Source: Brachyhypopomus gauderio
Taxonomy: Eukaryota; Chordata; Actinopteri; Gymnotiformes; Hypopomidae
Length of the DNA stretch: 64,000 bases
Assembly: GCF_052324685.1 (NCBI RefSeq)
Contig: NW_027506876.1
Span: 2,090,001-2,154,000, forward strand
Reading direction: 5' to 3'
The notes beneath the pieces were generated by a model that did not search any database, had not been told where the DNA came from, and saw only the letters and a program-made list of their open reading frames with translations. Made by a program: the position numbers and the translations under genes. This document shows positions 44,855-55,209 of the stretch, in pieces. The stretch's first letter is position 1. Each line of letters starts with the position of its first letter.

Positions 44855-45735
44855 TCTTATCCCAACCATGCAGTTTGTAAGGATGTACTAATCATTGGGT
44901 TGATCCAGGCCAACGTGCCACTATATTAGTAAGGCACATTTTTACATCACAGATTATTTGCACGTTTATGGAATTAAAGTGCTTTCTATTCACATAAGCA
45001 AATTCCTCCTCAGATGGTGCCTTTATAGAAATGTGTGTGCAGTCAATCGCTCCGATTATATTAGGGTTGCATTATCGCTGCAAATTGCGCTTTAATGTTT
45101 GCCTGGTGAACCGCTTCATATGGGAACTTTATATACATAGCTGACAGATGATCCCATCCAAAACAGCTGGCATGGCCCGGCTCAAAGATGACTGGGATAT
45201 CCCCGACCGGTCTGCCAGTTCTCTTTGAAACGAGCCAGTCGCCAGGAAGCCGAGCGTTGTCGCTGGGCCCAACTCAACACAAGAGGACAGTTCTTGAAAA
45301 TCTGAAACGGCTTATAAGCCAGTCATCATCAAGGATTAAGAATCATAATGGTCACGGAAAACGCGCTCTCGGCGAATTCGGCCATTAGCAATATCTTCCA
45401 GTAATGTCAACGCTGCCATCTCCCAATAACTCCAGTGCAACATTTAATGCATGTTTTTATAATCTAGGCTAAGTGGAAACACGTTGAATGATTTTTTCAG
45501 TAAGGCAGTGAAATTGTCTGATTAATTTACTGTTTAATTTTCTGATTAATTTACTTTATTTTACCCAATAAGGACTTACTACAATGTGTGCGTGAAGGAT
45601 ATCTTAATAGTTGTAATTTCAATGCATCACCTGTAAGTGTCGCTAATTGACGAAAAACACATTAGAAACATGCATACGCCAGAGGTGAAGGTGTCGTAGG
45701 TGTACGCACTTTCTCACGTTCAAATCACATTTCGT
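44855..45735 (-). repeat. inverted copy of the Harbinger 5' half, including the transposase N-terminus
   Basis: The minus strand repeats 43096-43915 closely (AGCGCGTTTTCCGTGACCAT, GACTGGCTCGTTTCAAAGAG, GGATAAGATTACAAGCTAGC). It retains about 150 bp (TTTGCAGCGATAATGCAACC...) that the left arm has lost. Confidence 0.88.
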
Positions 45736-45756
45736 ACATTTGACTGACCGTTTGCG

Positions 45757-46043
45757 CAGGGCCGGCGCCAGAACATATACAGTGAGGGGGCGTCAGAAAA
45801 TTTTGGGGGTGCGAACGTAAGTTGTTGAGCAGGGGGGGGGTGGCGAACGTAAGTTGTTGAGTGCGGGGGGGGGGGGGGGGGGGTTTGGGGGGTGCGTGTA
45901 ACGATTGTCGAGCGGCCGAGGGGGCACCATGTAGCGATTGTTGTAAAATTAATGGGTCTTATTTTTTACATTGAGGGGGCGGGACACCTCGCCTGAGGGG
46001 GCGACGCCCCCATTCGCCCCCCCCCCCCGTGGCGCCGGTCCTG
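45757..46043. mobile_element. hAT-like MITE, 287 bp
   Basis: The ends CAGGGCCGGCGCCAG and GTGGCGCCGGTCCTG are inverted. A perfect 8-bp duplication CGTTTGCG flanks it (45749-45756, 46044-46051). Long G and C homopolymers lie inside. It is inserted in the right Harbinger terminal region. Confidence 0.93.
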
Positions 46044-46110
46044 CGTTTGCGTGAAACATAGCGTACGCAATGTTTTTGTGCGTACGCACCGTTCGTACAT
46101 GAGGCCCCTG

Positions 46111-47050
46111 GTGGTCTGTATACATTAGTATACATACACTTTGAAATATCAAGATACTTTGAATCAGAATGTGGTGGCCTCTGCCTGAAAGCTGAAGATG
46201 GGTCATCACTGGGTCTTTCAGCAAGATCCCTAAACATGTGGCCAAATCTACTCAAAGCTGGTTCACAAGCCACACAATCACCCCAGCTCCTCTCATGACC
46301 ATCTCAGTCCCCAGACCTCAACCCAATAGAAATCCTGTGGGGTGAGCTGAAGAGGAGAGTGCACAGGAGAAGACCCAGGACTCTGGATAATTTATAGAGA
46401 GGTTGTGTAAGAGGAATGGACAGAGATCCCTCTTTCTGTATTCTCCCATCTTGTGAAGAGTTATAGGAGAAGATTAAGTGCTGTCTTCTTGGCAAAAGAA
46501 GGTTGTACAACATCAGGGGTGCCAATAATCATGGCACATATGATTTCATTCAAAAGATTTATTTCTTAATGTGTGATTTTCCCCACCAAATAAAGGCACT
46601 TGAATTAAAGCTTTGATTTTTCTTTTATTTCTGTTCTTAAATGACAATATCATAACCCAGAACTTTCATTTTTACCTTTACTTAGTCTGATTGTGTGATT
46701 TGTGTGTGACTTGTGTATTTGTCTGTATTTTGTGTAATCTGTGTGTTAACGGGCCGCCCAATGGAGGATGGGTTCCCTTTTGAGTCTTGGTTCTCCCGAG
46801 GTTTCTTCCTATTCCCCACTATCTTAGGGAGTTTTTCCTCGCCACTGTCGCCCTTGGCTTGCTCATTAGGGTTCTGGACCCGTAGTATTGTTAACCTTTT
46901 AAATCCTGTAAGGCGCTTTGTGACAACATGTGTTGTGAAAAGCGCTATACAAATAAACTTTGATTGATTGATTGATTAAATAGGGGTGCCAATTATGGAG
47001 GTTCCATATTATGGAGGTTCCAAATTATACTGTCATGGAAGACACATTAA
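46111..47050 (+). pseudogene. Tc1-like transposase C-terminal remnant
   Basis: The plus strand shows a decayed HHWVFQQDP..HVAK-like start, then [18 protein letters not shown]. It is followed by the GGGTGCCAATAATCATGGCA tail typical of Tc1-like elements. A LINE tail (46643-46978) is inserted inside it. Stops are present. Confidence 0.8.
46643..46978 (+). mobile_element. non-LTR retrotransposon 3' tail, copy 1
   Basis: Shares AATGGAGGATGGGTTCCCTT, TCCCGAGGTTTCTTCCTATT and AAGCGCTATACAAATAAACT, and the (TTGA)n end, with 54908-55209. The terminal tetranucleotide repeat is the hallmark of LINE 3' ends. It is 5'-truncated and non-coding. Confidence 0.85.
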
Positions 47051-47799
47051 TTTTTTATCAGGAGAAAACACAATAATATTTATGAATTGCACTATACCAT
47101 CATAAAGAAATTAATTTCAGGTTATCAGGAGCAGGCAAAATTTGCCTTAAGAAGACATACTAAGTGGAGATATCTTTGAGGTCCAGGGGCCTCATTTATA
47201 AAGGGTGCATCATCTCACGTAAGATCTGTGATTTATAAAAAAATACTTGGCGTGAAAACGAGCGTATATTTAAGCAAAGTTTGAGGCATCCGTATCCCTT
47301 CAAAAGATTGCGGAGAGATCGGGAATTAGTGACATCCATGTGGTAAGGTAGGGAATTGCAAGTAAATGCACAAGCCTTCATTTCTTCCGCTTATTAGTTC
47401 ATAGTGCATAAATCAAGTGTAAGGACGCAAGATTAAGGAAAATTAAGTATCACTTGTTCAATTATGTTTTTGGTCTGCATGTATAGTTTATGTATGTATC
47501 TTATTCTGCATTATATGTATATGTAGCATTATCTTTCTACTAACTTGTGTATTTCACTCTGTAGTTTATTTAAAATGCATTTGTATTATCTGTTTTGTCT
47601 CACAGTTTTAAAATCTAAAGGTAATATTATTATTATTATTATTATTATTATTGCAACAAATTATACTGTATAATAAAGAGAGAGGAAAGATGTTAAGGGC
47701 TGGTAATAGTTGCATATAATTACGAGCATAAACAGCTGTACGTAATGGCATAAAATAATGGCAAAAAAGACGCTACAATGACGCACACGCTCTGTGGCG

Positions 47800-48058
47800 C
47801 TCTGTTGTGGAGCGCACCAACGGGCTGCTAAAAGGCCGATGGCGTTGTTTAGATGCATCACGTGGTAGACCGCTTTACCAGCCAGAAAAAGTTTGCCAGA
47901 TTGTGAGAGCATGTGCTGTACTACACAATATAGCACAGAAGAATGGCCTTCCCCTGTTAGCTGCCAACCAACCAGAGGACCCTGAAGCAGATCCACACCC
48001 AGACTCTCTTCATCCCCAAGCAGCCAGACTGCGCGAGGATGTGATGCTTCGATTATAA
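47800..48058 (+). pseudogene. Harbinger transposase C-terminal fragment
   Basis: Reads MERTNGLLKGRWRCLDASRG then YQPEKVCQIVRACAVLHNIA, the DDE-nuclease end found in HARBI1-like proteins, followed by an acidic tail. The N-terminal two thirds are absent. Confidence 0.88.
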
Positions 48059-48227
48059 ATAACTGAAGATAAACGCAAAGGTATTTTTTAACAAGTCCTT
48101 TTAATGTGCTTGATATTTCAGATAGTACCTCCTTTATTTCTCGCATCTCAGTTGTTAGCCTGTCAATTGCTGCAATTGTGCTGATTTGTGTTTGCAGCAC
48201 AGCTTCTGTGAGAACGCGACCGCTGCT

Positions 48228-48415
48228 GGGGGCACGTGGGGCACCGGAGACGCCGAAGTATGTGGGGCACCGGAGACGCCGAAGGGGGTACGTGGGGCAC
48301 CGGAGACGCCGAAGGGGGCACATGGGGCACCGGAGATGCCGAAGGGGGCATGTGGGGCACCGGAGATGCCGAAGGGGGCATGTGGGGCACCGGAGACGCC
48401 GCTGGGGCCGGGTTG
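48228..48415. repeat. 30-bp in-frame tandem repeat inside the Harbinger protein frame, about 6 copies
   Basis: The unit contains GTGGGGCACCGGAGACGCCG followed by AAGGGGGCA/TAC. The 30-bp length preserves frame. Confidence 0.93.
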
Positions 48416-48499
48416 GCATAGTCCCCTCTTTAAATAAGGCAGTTAAATAGTTCAATAAACAATTCTAAGGAGAAATCTTAGTTTTGTGTCTTTATTAAA

Positions 48500-48562
48500 A
48501 TAAAATTTATATAATATATATATATATTATATATATATATATATATAGTGTGTGTGTGTGTG
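48500..48562. repeat. (TA)n-(TG)n microsatellite
   Basis: AT dinucleotides followed by TG dinucleotides, interrupting the Harbinger Myb-like frame. Confidence 0.9.
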
Positions 48563-49205
48563 TTACCTGGTTCTTCTGTGCAGTGTTCATCAGCCAAGTC
48601 TGTGTCACCCTCCTTCTCACTCACAACTCCATATAACAGGGGTTCCCCAATTATTGATGCCACCCTCTCATGAAAACGAGAGGGTGCAGGTGTAGCCTTT
48701 CCCCCTCCAGTTGCAGTTACACTCTTTCTGTGCAAAGCAATTCTCTTTTTTGCGTCGACTTTTAAATCTGACCACTTTTTCTTTACCTCTGCAACTGTTC
48801 GGCTTGTGGAACATTATTTACTGCTGCAGCCACATGTTGCCACTCAACACACTTGCGTTTGTTGGTAATGCCACTACTAAGGCCACCAAACAACACATCC
48901 TTCCTTGCCTCTACCTCTGAAACAAGGGCCTCTACTTCACATTCTCCGAAATTCCGCTTCTTTGGCTTGCGTTCCTCCATTATCCCACTCAGAATGAATG
49001 GGGAATCCCACATTTAAATATTCATTGTGTGATTTGCATGGACCTTTTAAAGGTAAATGTGGGCGGTGCGAAGGTGGAACGCAAGGCTGGGTCACCTGCG
49101 CACACTTACAAGCAGGTTGTGATTTATAAAGAGGAAACAGCGTTCAGGTGTGCGTACGCATGCTTTTTAAAATCTGAAACTACACATGTAATAATGCACA
49201 TTGAA

Positions 49206-49211
49206 TTTATT
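49206..49211 (-). promoter_or_regulatory. candidate polyadenylation signal for the dguok-like gene
   Basis: AATAAA on minus, 206 nt after the stop codon. It lies just outside the Harbinger remnant. Confidence 0.4.
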
Positions 49212-49416
49212 AAAAGGTGAATGAGATGCAATCACACATATCAAACTAGTGATGAACTGGTTATGATTCAGTTTTGGTTAGCCTGTTACATTAGGCCTGT
49301 GTGCAGCACATTGCTATCCTGAATACAACAAGACACACAGATCAATGCTGACTGGAGGAGCTTCTGACTGGAGGAGCTTCTGTCCAGGGTGCTCATGGAG
49401 TTTGGTCCTTTTCTTT

Positions 49417-49443
49417 TCATAAGCCACTGAAGAAAGTTGCAGC
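49417..49443 (-). CDS. dguok: dguok-like last exon (stop)
   Basis: Acceptor TTTTTTAG. Encodes AATFFSGL and a TGA stop, matching the short C-terminal helix end (…FL..L) of the family. Confidence 0.85.
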   Translation of the reverse strand, partial: AATFFSGL

Positions 49444-51203
49444 CTAAAAAATTAATGGATGAATGAATGAGTGAATGAATCAATTCATATAAAGTACTGA
49501 ACATTATGGCAAACATGACTACTGAACAATATCAAAAAGAGGAATTTGCACATCCATTCAAATGAATTCAGTTTTCTTTTAATTTTCTAACACACGATGC
49601 ATTCACATATACCTATACCACACACACATACTGTACCTCTCTAATAAGTCTGGCTTGCAAATGAAGATCTTTCTCAAACTGCAGACCAGCATCCAGGACC
49701 AAAACAGGAAGATTCTTCAGATGTTGAAAATGAACTCTGCCATGTAATGACCAGGATGTTTTTGTTATGGTTTTTATTTGCAATTTGTAACTGGCTGTTA
49801 TTGAAGCCTTCCACAGATCCTTCCTGGAATTTGTGTTTGAGTAATACAGCTGCTTGTAATGACACTAGTTCTGATAGTTTCTCTTGTAAGTGTAAAGCAA
49901 ACTCACTTTGTAGATTTGTTTAGGAGCCAGTTGTCATGTTGCATATGCAGTGATTCAAGGTACTGGAGATTGATCCCCTGTTCCTCCACTCTACCCCGCT
50001 GCTTCAATCTCTCCATGCAGGTCTACGCGACACATGTACATTACAAGAAAGATTTGCCTGGACTGGTGTTTACACAGAATACCAGCTAAGGAGGTTTAAC
50101 ATTGAAATGTTATCATACATCAGTCATGTATGTATGTTCATATTGTCAAGAATGACTAAGTTAATTTACCACACACCTGTGGAGATGCTCTGAGGTATAT
50201 AATCCCTTCCAGCTGTACCTTAGGACCAAACTGCTCAACAAGAAAGGAATGCCAGTCCTGATACACAGCCCACTCTGTGGAATTTACACAGCCAAGCTCA
50301 AACATATTTTGAGCAAAAATGTACCTAAAAAATGAAAAGAAACAGCAAACTGGGCAGTTGAAGGCAGGGAATCACTGATCCGCATAAGAGGCAGAATAAT
50401 TTGTGCCACCCAGACTTATTTTTAATTGCCCTTGGTAATGAGCAATTACCTATCGCTATAAACGGAGCGTTCGTAGACCTGCACGGCGTCTGTGGTTTGC
50501 AGTAACCTGGAGGGAGGCGGCTGAAGCTGGGTACGCAGACGGCTCATACAGGAGAAGGTCTGAAAGGTGTAGGACCAGCGCTTAGGGTCCTGATACATCA
50601 TCTCCAACAGGTTGCTGGCCGTTTGCTGGGGAGATGGCACTGGCTACCAAAGGGATCATGGACAAGCAAAGGAATACTTAAAAGCCTCAGCACTAACAAA
50701 TCTCCAGCACTGCATATAATAGAGGCAAATGCCATTGCAGATTGTGGGCAATATTTAAATCAGTGGTTGACCAGCAGGGAGCACATATTAACAGCAGTGG
50801 AATCCTCACTGGAATCCTTCAGTGCATGTTGATTTACTGACTTGTGAGGTAGCCTCTTCAACATTTTGCCATTTGGTGACAGGTTCGGGTATTACTTCCC
50901 AGTTTTGTCCAGCCTTATTTAGAAACTTTGCAAAAGTCGACTTCCCAACCGCTGGAGTAAAAAAAAAAAAAAAAAGATAAATAAAGGAACACATCAAATT
51001 GCAGTAGTGATCTACTGCATATATATACACATATATAATATATACACACACATACATATATATAATATATACACACACACACACACATACATATATATAT
51101 AATGCAGAATATTTTAATTTCATTGCAAGTTTTAAAAGTTATTCAATGATTTACCTATATTCCCCTCAATAGAGACTCTCTTTACCCGTCTTACTGCATT
51201 CAT
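49417..51203 (-). CDS. dguok: dguok-like deoxyribonucleoside kinase, seven coding exons
   Basis: Phosphorylates purine deoxynucleosides in the salvage pathway. Exons: 51203-51155 (from ATG), 50951-50842, 50643-50450, 50324-50177, 50022-49907, 49736-49637, 49443-49417. All phases agree and no stops occur, giving 247 aa. Visible are the P-loop GNIAVGKSTF, the substrate region [30 protein letters not shown], the ERS motif in [21 protein letters not shown], the lid RGRVEEQGI, and LPVLVLDAG. Ala-Val before Gly-Lys, YTFQTFS and DWHSFL favour DGUOK over DCK. The first ATG gives [16 protein letters not shown] with no mitochondrial presequence. The frame is open upstream to 51252 (SAKKISECDIARTNEA) behind an acceptor-like CAG, so an upstream exon may exist. 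Confidence 0.88.
49637..49736 (-). CDS. dguok: dguok-like exon
   Basis: Acceptor ATGGCAG, donor AGAGAG|GTACAG. Encodes [20 protein letters not shown] then [13 protein letters not shown]. Confidence 0.92.
49907..50022 (-). CDS. dguok: dguok-like exon with lid
   Basis: Acceptor GCGTAG, donor ACAAA|GTGAGT. Encodes [20 protein letters not shown] (lid arginines) and [18 protein letters not shown]. Confidence 0.93.
50177..50324 (-). CDS. dguok: dguok-like exon
   Basis: Acceptor TTTTTTAG, donor CCACAG|GTGTGT. Encodes [33 protein letters not shown] and [10 protein letters not shown]. Confidence 0.94.
50450..50643 (-). CDS. dguok: dguok-like exon with ERS motif
   Basis: Acceptor TTGGTAG, donor CGATAG|GTAATT. 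64 codons plus two bases, including [19 protein letters not shown] and [10 protein letters not shown]. Confidence 0.94.
50842..50951 (-). CDS. dguok: dguok-like exon with P-loop
   Basis: Acceptor ACTCCAG, donor TCACAA|GTCAGT. Encodes (A)[19 protein letters not shown] then [17 protein letters not shown]. Confidence 0.92.
50985..51110. repeat. TATA/CACA microsatellite, dguok intron
   Basis: Imperfect (TATA)n and (CA)n blocks. A poly-A run lies at 50960-50975 next to the exon acceptor. Confidence 0.85.
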
Positions 51204-51252
51204 TGCTTCATTCGTACGCGCAATGTCACATTCTGAAATCTTTTTCGCTGAA
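51155..51252 (-). CDS. dguok: dguok-like exon 1 or 2 (P-loop lead-in)
   Basis: Ends GAGGGGAATATAG|GTAAATC in phase 1, giving VSIEGNI. An ATG lies at 51203-51201. The open frame continues upstream to a CACAG at 51257-51253. No in-frame ATG occurs before the next upstream stop. Confidence 0.75.
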
Positions 51253-51850
51253 CTGTGACAAAGAGAATAGCTGTACAGAGAAAGTGTTTTTAAAACATGA
51301 AGAAAGAGAAATAAGACATAACCTAGCTATAAAAATCGTAGGTTTAATTTTATTATGCAAGACCATTTAATGTAATTCGTCGTGTTAATTCAGAAGATGC
51401 ATCTTCAACCCCGAACTCAATCTTAGCTGAAGTGTCCCTGCACGTTATTGGTTAGCTAACAATGCTAATTATCCAGACTCCAGTGCATACGAAGTCTTGG
51501 TATTAAACCAACCTTGAGATTAGGAATTGTTGTCCATTTTAAACGCTTTGGAAATCATGCTCAACGTCATATGTTGACACGCGTGAATATTTTCATTAGT
51601 TCCTGTGGAAGGTGTGGGTGCTAAACTACATGGCACCGCCCAGCGAGAAGCTTCAGAGGTTCTTCCGGATCACCGATGTTTTAAGCTTCAAGTTAAAAGA
51701 CCTACACATATTAAGAGTACCTACACTCACCGGCCACTTTATTAGGTACACCTGTCCAACTGCTCATTAACGCACATGGCAGCAACTCAATGCATTTAGG
51801 CATGTATACATGACCAAGACGACCTGCTGCAGTTCAAACTGAGCATCAGA

Positions 51851-52318
51851 ATGGGGAAGAAAGGTGATTTAAGTGACTTTGAACATGGCGTGGTTGTTGG
51901 TCCCAGATGGGCTGGTCAGAAGCTGCTGATCTACTGGGATTTTCACGCACAACCATCTCTAGGGTTTACAGAGAATGCCCCGAAAAAAGAGAAAATATCC
52001 AGTGAGCAGCAGTTCAGTGGACACAAATGCCTTGTTGCTGCCAGAGGTCATTGGGCAATGGCAGGACTGTTTTGAGCTGACAATGACAACAGTAACTCAA
52101 ATAACCGTTATAACTGTCTCGTTATAACTGAGACATGCAGAAGAGCATCTCTGAAAGCACAACACGTTGAACCTTGAGGCGGATGGGCTACAGCAGCATA
52201 AGACCACACTGGGTGCCATGCCTGTCAGATATGAACAGGAAACTGAGGCTACAGTTCGAACATGGTCACCAAATTGGACAATAGAAGATTGGGAAAAACG
52301 TTGCCTGGTCTGATGCAA
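51851..52318 (+). pseudogene. Tc1 transposase N-terminal remnant
   Basis: Starts MGKKGDLSDFEHGVVVGPRW (the first helix-turn-helix) and continues through frameshifts with QKSISES-TTR-LRRMGYSSIR and WTIEDWEK. The catalytic core is gone. Confidence 0.85.
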
Positions 52319-52977
52319 CCACACCTTTGTTAACATAAAATTCAAGGACCTTTCGATGACTTTCCAGGACCAACTTCCTCAAATTCAAGGACAGCACCTG
52401 CCAGCATTTACCTACTGTTATCCCTGAATATGTTATCAAAAAACGATGTTAATACAACGCAAATTCAAAAGACTGAATGTCATTTCAAGCCATGCATCCT
52501 GAAATTTTCTGTGCATGACATTAAGCGCTGATTCTACAAAAACTTCACTCACACTCAACATGACTGGCAATTTAGCAATGCACCTGTGAGAAGGTGACAT
52601 TCACGTAAAGTGGCTACAGTTGTTGAAGGATCAACAACTACCTACAGGAAACACTAGCTTTCGGTGCTGAACAAACAAACAAACTTCTCTACAGGTGAAT
52701 GACCAAACTTTGCCAAGTAAAAGTCAGCATAGGCCCTGTAGAATCAATATAATTTTTAATGAACTTGTGCTGGCAAAATAATGACACGTTGACAGTAGAC
52801 AAATAATAATAACAATAATACACATATGCATATACACATACAGTACCTACATAAAAGAGCAAAGCCATATAATGAGATTAGAACTATAGATTTATAGAGA
52901 AGTCTGGTGTGAGATGATTCTAGCATAGTTTTTAAATCTACTTAATAAAGAATAATATTCATTCATAAAGAGAACAG

Positions 52978-54325
52978 GGCCCGTATTTATCAAACTTCTT
53001 AGAGTGGAATTTTGGACTTAAGTGCTGAAAAATTCTTAGATTTGCTCCTACTCACAGAGTTAAGTGTAAGTGCCAGTTATCAAAACTCTCAAGTATAAGA
53101 ATTACTCTTACTCTCCCGAAAAGATAAGACTGCTCCAGAGGACTGATAAGTCGTTAAGAGTTGCCACTAGGGGGCTGAGATGGCACTGAGAAGACAGAGA
53201 CGCGTGCGAACCTTCATTTTAGGTACACATTTCAATTTTATAGATATATAAATATGCACATAAATATGCACAATGCACAAATATGCACAATAATTAGGCA
53301 TTAAGATAAGCATGGGTTTAATTTTTTTTTTCGTGCAAGAGTGTAATATTCATGTTGCGATTTTAATACTTTAATTTTAAGCTTTGACGTCTGCCTTGTC
53401 AGTTATTGTATGTCATTTGGGAGTGAGTCCTCTGCCAGACTTCCTTCAGACGCTCACTTTTCCTCCGGCCATTCATGACTGGAGGTGTTTGGAAGCGCTG
53501 TCAGAGAGGGAGGGGCAGATGGAGAATCTGCGCTCAAGCCAGCAGGGTCGGGAGCACGAGCAGCTTCTTTATACTGACGGATGCAATTATTTTGAAGTGA
53601 CAATTAGCATCACAGTGTTTGTGCGCAAATCTAAATAAATGATAAAAACCTTGTCTTTGAGATAAGTATTCGAATTTCATTAATGCAGGATCCTGACCCA
53701 CCTCCACTCCACAGATCACCTTCCCCAATGATACGCTGCACCACCTCACAAACTGCGCTAAGAGGCTTGCCCGGTGGTCGTCCGCCTGAATGTGATTCGG
53801 TTAGTATGCAGTATCCAAAATAAATCTGAGAAAATATATGAATAACAAAAGAAAGAAGGGAAAATTATACATACCAGTGCGTGTCACATACTTAAGATAT
53901 GTGATAGATATGAAATATTTTTTAATGGATTATTTATTAACTATGTAAATACGCTGTGTTATTTCACAAAAAATATGACTGCAACATTATTAAGTTAAAT
54001 ATGAAGGTATTTCAACATTTTCTGAATTTTATCTTGACATTTCCCAGGAAATATTATTGAACATGAAATCCGATCCAGTGATTGGTTCTTGCAGGGGGTT
54101 TTGAAACGACGTCATCCAGGATCAGCTTTGCGGCACAGTCAGGTGTCGTAAATCAGCTCTGAGACTGACACTTACGAATTGCTCCTACACTTCGCTTAAA
54201 GTGAGACTGAGATGCTTGATAACTAACTTTTAGTCTCAGCTTTTAACTAAGAATTATTTTAGACATAAGTCAATTCTTAGCAGCATTCTTAGGAGTAATT
54301 CTAAGAAGTTTGATAAATACGGGCC
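52978..54325. mobile_element. non-autonomous Harbinger element, 1,348 bp, CAG duplication
   Basis: The ends GGCCCGTATTTATCAAACTT and its inverse AAGTTTGATAAATACGGGCC are flanked by CAG (52975-52977, 54326-54328). Subterminal CTTAGAG/TTCTTAG repeats are present. The interior (53384-53780) has remnants of coding-like sequence with no identifiable domain. Confidence 0.9.
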
Positions 54326-54907
54326 CAGGCTTTTAACCACTCCACTTACTGTAGTGAATGTGGTATTTTACTAAAAGTATGACTACATTTATGGAATCAG
54401 AGAAATTTGAACTGAAGTTAAATGGTATCAAATTCGAACTTAAGTATAATGGTATCAAAAGAAAGAAGTTTGAAATTAATCCAGTTTCTAGTGTCCATGC
54501 AAAAACTTTGTGAATGTTGACATGAAAAAACAAATGCTCCTGGGATTCATCTTCTGACTTAAAAAAGGTCCATTAATCCACATCAAGTTTAACTCTTCTT
54601 TCAAGAAACATGGCTACAGGATATATCTTATTTATTATTTTGAAATGAGTCTCTTTTACTTCAGAAGACATGGGCCATTTGACAAGCCACTGTGGTTTTA
54701 TAATTTGTATTAGGATGTTTCTTGAAATAATCTCTATTATATCTTTTGTCTCATACTATGAGTGATAATCTTGTTATTACACTTGAACTCAACAGTCATT
54801 CACTTTTAACATGGGCGTCAAAACAGTCAACTCTGAATATAAAATGCTAAAGGAATCACTTTGCAGACTTTCTTAAAATCTTTATAACAACTATCATATC
54901 AGATCAT

Positions 54908-55209
54908 ACAGTGACAATATCAAAACCCAGAACTTTCAATTCTACCTTTTACCTAGTCTGATTGTGTATTTGTGTATTTGTGTGTTAACGGGGCGCCCAA
55001 TGGAGGATGGGTTCCCTTTTGAGTCTTGGTTCTCCCGAGGTTTCTTCCTATTCCCCACCATCATAAGGAGTTTTTCCTCGCCACTGTCGCCTTTGGCTTG
55101 CTCAGGGTTCTGGACCCATAGTATTGTTAACCTTGTAAATCCTGTAAAGCTGCTTTGCGACAACTTGAGTTGTTAAAAGCGCTATACAAATAAACTTTGA
55201 TTGATTGAT
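54908..55209 (+). mobile_element. non-LTR retrotransposon 3' tail, copy 2
   Basis: Near-identical to 46643-46978, with ATTGATTGATA at the end. Differences are mostly short indels. Confidence 0.85.

Larger units (their letters stand above)
36114..46107. mobile_element. PIF/Harbinger transposon (interrupted), CTG target duplication
   Basis: The terminal repeats GGACCTCATGTACGAACGGT (36114) and its inverse ending at 46107 are nearly identical over about 55 bp. CTG flanks both sides (36111-36113, 46108-46110), matching the CWG duplication known for fish Harbinger elements. The Gypsy element (36169-43091) is inserted in the left terminal repeat and a hAT MITE (45757-46043) in the right. What remains is about 2.8 kb of Harbinger sequence with inverted arms (43096-43915 against 44855-45735). 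Confidence 0.88.
48100..49013 (-). pseudogene. Harbinger Myb/SANT-like protein
   Basis: The minus strand gives KKRNFGECEVEALVSEVEAR and KCVEWQHVAAAVN (Myb/SANT-like domain). After a frame change comes LHRKSVTATGGGKATPAPSR and an acidic patch interrupted by a (TA)n(TG)n microsatellite. A third frame holds a Pro/Arg-rich repeat and a C-terminal coiled coil (IDRLTTEMREIKEVLSEISS). At least two frame breaks are present. Confidence 0.75.
47187..49160. mobile_element. second PIF/Harbinger element, eroded right end
   Basis: The left end GGGCCTCATTTATAAAGGGT is preceded by CAG (47184-47186). The interior carries a transposase fragment on plus and a Myb/SANT-like frame on minus, arranged convergently as in Harbinger. 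The right end near 49110-49160 (GTGATTTATAAAGAGG, GTGCGTACGCATGC) is diverged, so the limit is approximate. Confidence 0.75.

Noticed and set aside
48220..48420. CRISPR-like array of six regularly spaced 30-bp repeats
   Set aside because: Head-to-tail tandem repeats with no unique spacers, inside a eukaryotic transposon frame.
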